Assembly (NCBI GenBank): GCA_024811115.1
Contig: JAKOGH010000884.1
Coordinates: 1-10,257 of the forward strand
DNA from: Terana coerulea
Taxonomy: Eukaryota; Basidiomycota; Agaricomycetes; Polyporales; Phanerochaetaceae
Reading direction: 5' to 3'
Length of the DNA: 10,257 nt
Shown here: in pieces, positions 8,300-10,257 of the stretch
How the letters are laid out: every line of letters begins with the position of its first letter
Numbering within the stretch: position 1 is the first letter of the stretch
The notes under the pieces: generated by a model
Seen by the model: only the letters and a program-made list of their open reading frames with translations
The model's database searches: none
Told to the model about the DNA's origin: nothing
Translations under genes and position numbers: made by a program

Positions 8300-9268
8300 T
8301 CAAGCACCGATGTGGATGAAGTTTACCCATCTCTCCGGCACATTCCTCTTCACTTTCCTTCTCAGCTTCATCGTCGCCTCGCTTAATGCCCTCGCCGCTC
8401 CTTGGAATGGCAGGTCCTGTGGATTTTCTTCCGACGGATCTGTGAGCATGCCCTCGTAGAACAGCTTCGCCATGGTCGGTCCATCCTCGTCCATCAAATG
8501 CCACATTGTGCCCACCACGCCGCGAAACCCGACGAATTGCATTGCAGCGGCCAGATGCAGGGCCTCCTCGGGCGCGCGGTCCTCGGTTTGCTCAGCGGTG
8601 TGGCAAGCAGACAGAAAGGCGAATTCGGCGTTGGGCAAGTGGGATTTGACAATCTCGAGCAGTGTAAGCCGTTGGCCGTTCCAAAGCACGAAGCCGGAGT
8701 CGAAGGGATCGAGCGCGCCGAGCTGTCCATGGCAGGCAAAGTGGGCCCATGAGTAGGCTTGAAGACCGCGAGAGACTGCTTCGGGTGTGGCGTCTGCGTT
8801 TTGAAGCACGGCGATGGGCATTCTGTTGCCGAACCCTTTGAGCGCGGCAGCTTCTTCGTTAACGCGAAGTAGTGAGTTATCATCCGCTCTTGGTAGCTGC
8901 AATATAGCAAGTAATGTCGGACGCGGTTCCCTCGTAGCGTGAGGAGCGTTAGGCCGAGCCTGAATGAGCGCGGAAAGGGTAGGAGTGTACGAGGAGACGT
9001 AAAGGTCTAGCAAATAGACCAAATCGTTCTTCTCGCCTCCACGAGTTTCGGGAGTAGGCCCTGCTACGTGAATAGGAAGCGAGCAGAGGACAGATGTTGG
9101 ACACCACCATATGCGGGATCCCTTCTCAATGCCTAGTTCTCCTAGCGTCGAGACAACCAGGCCCACCAGATCATCCCACAGCCACTCGAGAACATCTTTG
9201 AGCACAGAGTTGTACGCCTTGATCAAGTCCGGAAGGTGTCGACGTGCGTTGAGAAAAGTCTTCGCCAT
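8300..9268 (-). CDS. CHAT-domain caspase-like protein, intact 3' part
   Basis: A 322-residue uninterrupted frame covers a complete CHAT domain (caspase HetF associated with TPRs), a clan CD cysteine peptidase fold related to caspases and separase. The family landmarks are in order: WWCPTSVLCSLPIHVAGP (about 54-71), YTPTLSALIQAR (94-105), the His motif AHFACHGQ with the likely catalytic His at 180, FVLWNGQRLTLLEI, the Cys motif AFLSACHTAE with the likely catalytic Cys at 222, and GFRGVVGTMWHLMDEDGP with a C-terminal RWVNFIHIGA. In agaricomycetes such domains usually end long proteins with TPR or other N-terminal repeats; here no such part is present. The ATG at 9268 is simply the first one after the broken upstream region (9269-9511), so this may be the remnant of a longer gene or a standalone domain. 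Substrate and partners are unknown. Confidence 0.88.
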   Translation of the reverse strand: MAKTFLNARRHLPDLIKAYNSVLKDVLEWLWDDLVGLVVSTLGELGIEKGSRIWWCPTSVLCSLPIHVAGPTPETRGGEKNDLVYLLDLYVSSYTPTLSALIQARPNAPHATREPRPTLLAILQLPRADDNSLLRVNEEAAALKGFGNRMPIAVLQNADATPEAVSRGLQAYSWAHFACHGQLGALDPFDSGFVLWNGQRLTLLEIVKSHLPNAEFAFLSACHTAEQTEDRAPEEALHLAAAMQFVGFRGVVGTMWHLMDEDGPTMAKLFYEGMLTDPSEENPQDLPFQGAARALSEATMKLRRKVKRNVPERWVNFIHIGA

Positions 9269-9511
9269 CCTGCTAGCTTGCTCGTAAAAGAAGAGTCATG
9301 AAGCGGGATGCATACCGGGTCGCGGTCCCGCAAAATGACTATCGCGGCTGAACCAGACTTGCTGTGATTGACCATGATGACTGGACGCTGGCGGCCTGTT
9401 GTATGTCAGTGAACGATGGCGGCAAGAGGAAGCTACTGAAGCCAGGCAGCGCGCGATTTTCTCTGTCAGTTGATCCAGTTCTTCTGAAAGTTGTCGTTTC
9501 CTCTGCAGCAT
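9269..9511 (-). pseudogene. Frame-shifted 5' remainder of the CHAT gene
   Basis: Read on the minus strand, family-like CHAT-upstream sequence is spread over three frames. The helical run MLQRKRQLSEELDQLTEKI (from 9511) shifts to RALPGFSSFLLPPSFTDIQQ, then to PVIMVNHSKSGSAAIVILRD and RDPVCIPLHD, then back to FFYEQASRMAKTFLNARR, the frame of the intact part. Each switch fits one missing base, near AAATCGCGCG, AGCGTCC and GACTCTTC. The original frame runs into a TGA at 9296-9298. GTATGC near the third break resembles a donor, so a small intron could explain that break but not the other two. Coding similarity stops near 9511, ten bases from the repeat element at 9522. This suggests a 5'-truncated, decaying gene. 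Confidence 0.65.
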
Positions 9512-9521
9512 CTGCCCGTAC

Positions 9522-9877
9522 TAGTGATTGGCAAGGGTAAACCCTCTATGCTTAAAGGCGAACCCTTACCCTTACCCTTCAAAACCCTTACCCTTTATAA
9601 GGGTAAGGGTTGGGGTTACCCTTCAGACTCTTGCCAAAATGAGCAGAAAATAGTGCTTTGAGTGCTTTTTATTCACTTATAATGTCAGCTTTCTATTTGA
9701 GTAGCTTGCATTGATATAGAAGGCACTCACAACACTTACAGCCCTATCCAGCAACATATCTGGCATTCGCATGCAGACCCCTGCCAGACAAGGGTTAACT
9801 TTTCCCAACCCTTACCCTTACCCTCTGTACCCTTACCCTTAACCCTTGGAGGGTTTTCAAACCCCTGCCTATCACTA
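9522..9877. mobile_element. MITE-like element with AAGGGT/ACCCTT arrays
   Basis: The ends form a 17-bp terminal inverted repeat with two mismatches: TAGTGATTGGCAAGGGT at 9522-9538, and the complement of 9861-9877, which reads TAGTGATAGGCAGGGGT. Inside, ACCCTT hexamers and their complements form clusters at about 9533-9625 and 9790-9858, around an AT-rich centre (9630-9780). The outermost TA at each end could be a TA target duplication as made by Tc1/mariner-type elements; this is inference. No ORF is present, so the element would be non-autonomous. It sits just upstream of the broken CHAT gene. Confidence 0.65.
9583..9611. repeat. Perfect 13-bp hairpin inside the MITE-like element
   Basis: AACCCTTACCCTT at 9583-9595 is followed by TAT and then by its exact reverse complement at 9599-9611. 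It is built of two head-to-head pairs of the hexamer and could fold into a tight stem-loop. Confidence 0.8.
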
Positions 9878-9933
9878 ACCGTTTTCCACCTCCAAAGTTG
9901 GGCCGTTGCATTTAGAAGAGTACATCATTATGT

Positions 9934-10257
9934 TTAGCACAGACGTAGCGTCCTTGCGTAGGGCGGTGGAGCCTGGTGCAAGGTGTCCGGTGAGGTGAAG
10001 TATATCTTCGGACCTGTGAGGGGTTTGTTACGGACATGGCATTTAACAGTCAAAATAGCATACGCACCTAGTTCTGGCTTCGACCGCACTGCAAAGCTGC
10101 ATCCTGGATCCGCAAAGGGCCAGCTTGACAACATGTTGTACAGGCCATCTTCAGCGACAAACTCGGGAAACGGAAGAACCGACCGGTAGCTTAGGCCATT
10201 CGTGCAGAGAACCGCCGCAGAGTGTACACGGTACTGGTCACCTTCATGTTGGGGAGG
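9934..10257 (-). CDS. 3' end of an unrecognised gene, runs off the right edge
   Basis: On the minus strand a frame is open from the window edge (10257) to a TAA at 9934-9936, 107 codons without a stop. A good intron fits inside it: donor GTGCGT after 10068, acceptor CACAG before 10013, 54 nt, the size of the introns elsewhere in the window. It is a multiple of three with no stop, so retention also stays open. Removing it joins SKPEL to GPKIYFTSPDTLHQ in frame. The upstream part includes YRSVLPFPEFVAEDGLYN and SSWPFADPG. I do not recognise the family. The plus strand also has an open frame here, so coding status is moderately uncertain. Confidence 0.4.
   Translation of the reverse strand, partial: PPQHEGDQYRVHSAAVLCTNGLSYRSVLPFPEFVAEDGLYNMLSSWPFADPGCSFAVRSKPELGAYAILTVKCHVRNKPLTGPKIYFTSPDTLHQAPPPYARTLRLC

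Noticed and set aside
9541..9858. Internal telomere or subtelomere repeat tract
   Set aside because: The hexamer is TAAGGG/CCCTTA, which is not a rotation of TTAGGG. The copies run in both directions and lie between inverted ends, which fits a transposon better than a telomere.

Overview
The window is nuclear DNA from a filamentous basidiomycete, most likely an agaricomycete. The genes are dense and broken by many 48-66 nt introns with GTRNGT-type donors (GTACGT and GTGCGT are common). Neighbouring genes share short divergent promoters. The gene set (sphingolipid C9-methyltransferase, GINS, NEDD8 E1, Yif1, fungal CHAT protein) fits this group. The species cannot be named from the sequence.

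Layout, left to right. About 1-560 is one end and the AT-rich core of a repeat-rich, non-autonomous transposon-like element; its left end lies outside the window. At 571-645 there is an imperfect tandem duplication rich in GTGAC motifs, followed by gene-free DNA to 1309. A sphingolipid C9-methyltransferase gene (minus, nine exons, 3194 to 1310) shares a ~220 bp promoter with a YIF1 gene (plus, six exons, 3415-4740). YIF1 converges across a ~400 bp spacer on PSF1 (minus, 5791-5146), the GINS subunit of the replicative helicase. PSF1 shares a 180 bp promoter with the NEDD8-activating enzyme E1 regulatory subunit NAE1/ULA1 (plus, ten exons, 5972-8086). NAE1 converges on a CHAT-domain cysteine-protease-like gene (minus, 9268-8300). 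The 5' part of that gene (9269-9511) is broken by frame shifts, and just upstream lies a 356 bp MITE-like element (9522-9877) packed with AAGGGT/ACCCTT hexamers. The last 320 bp hold the 3' end of an unrecognised minus-strand gene.

The four central genes are housekeeping genes with unrelated jobs: membrane lipid modification, ER-Golgi traffic, DNA replication initiation and cullin neddylation. They look like ordinary neighbours rather than a pathway cluster. The two edges are the accessory, repeat-bearing part. The main points for a second look are single-base frame breaks in YIF1 and PSF1 that look like indels or assembly errors, a GC-AG intron and a 22-nt micro-exon in the methyltransferase gene, a decaying CHAT gene that keeps an intact His/Cys dyad, and two MITE-like elements with the same architecture but different short repeats.
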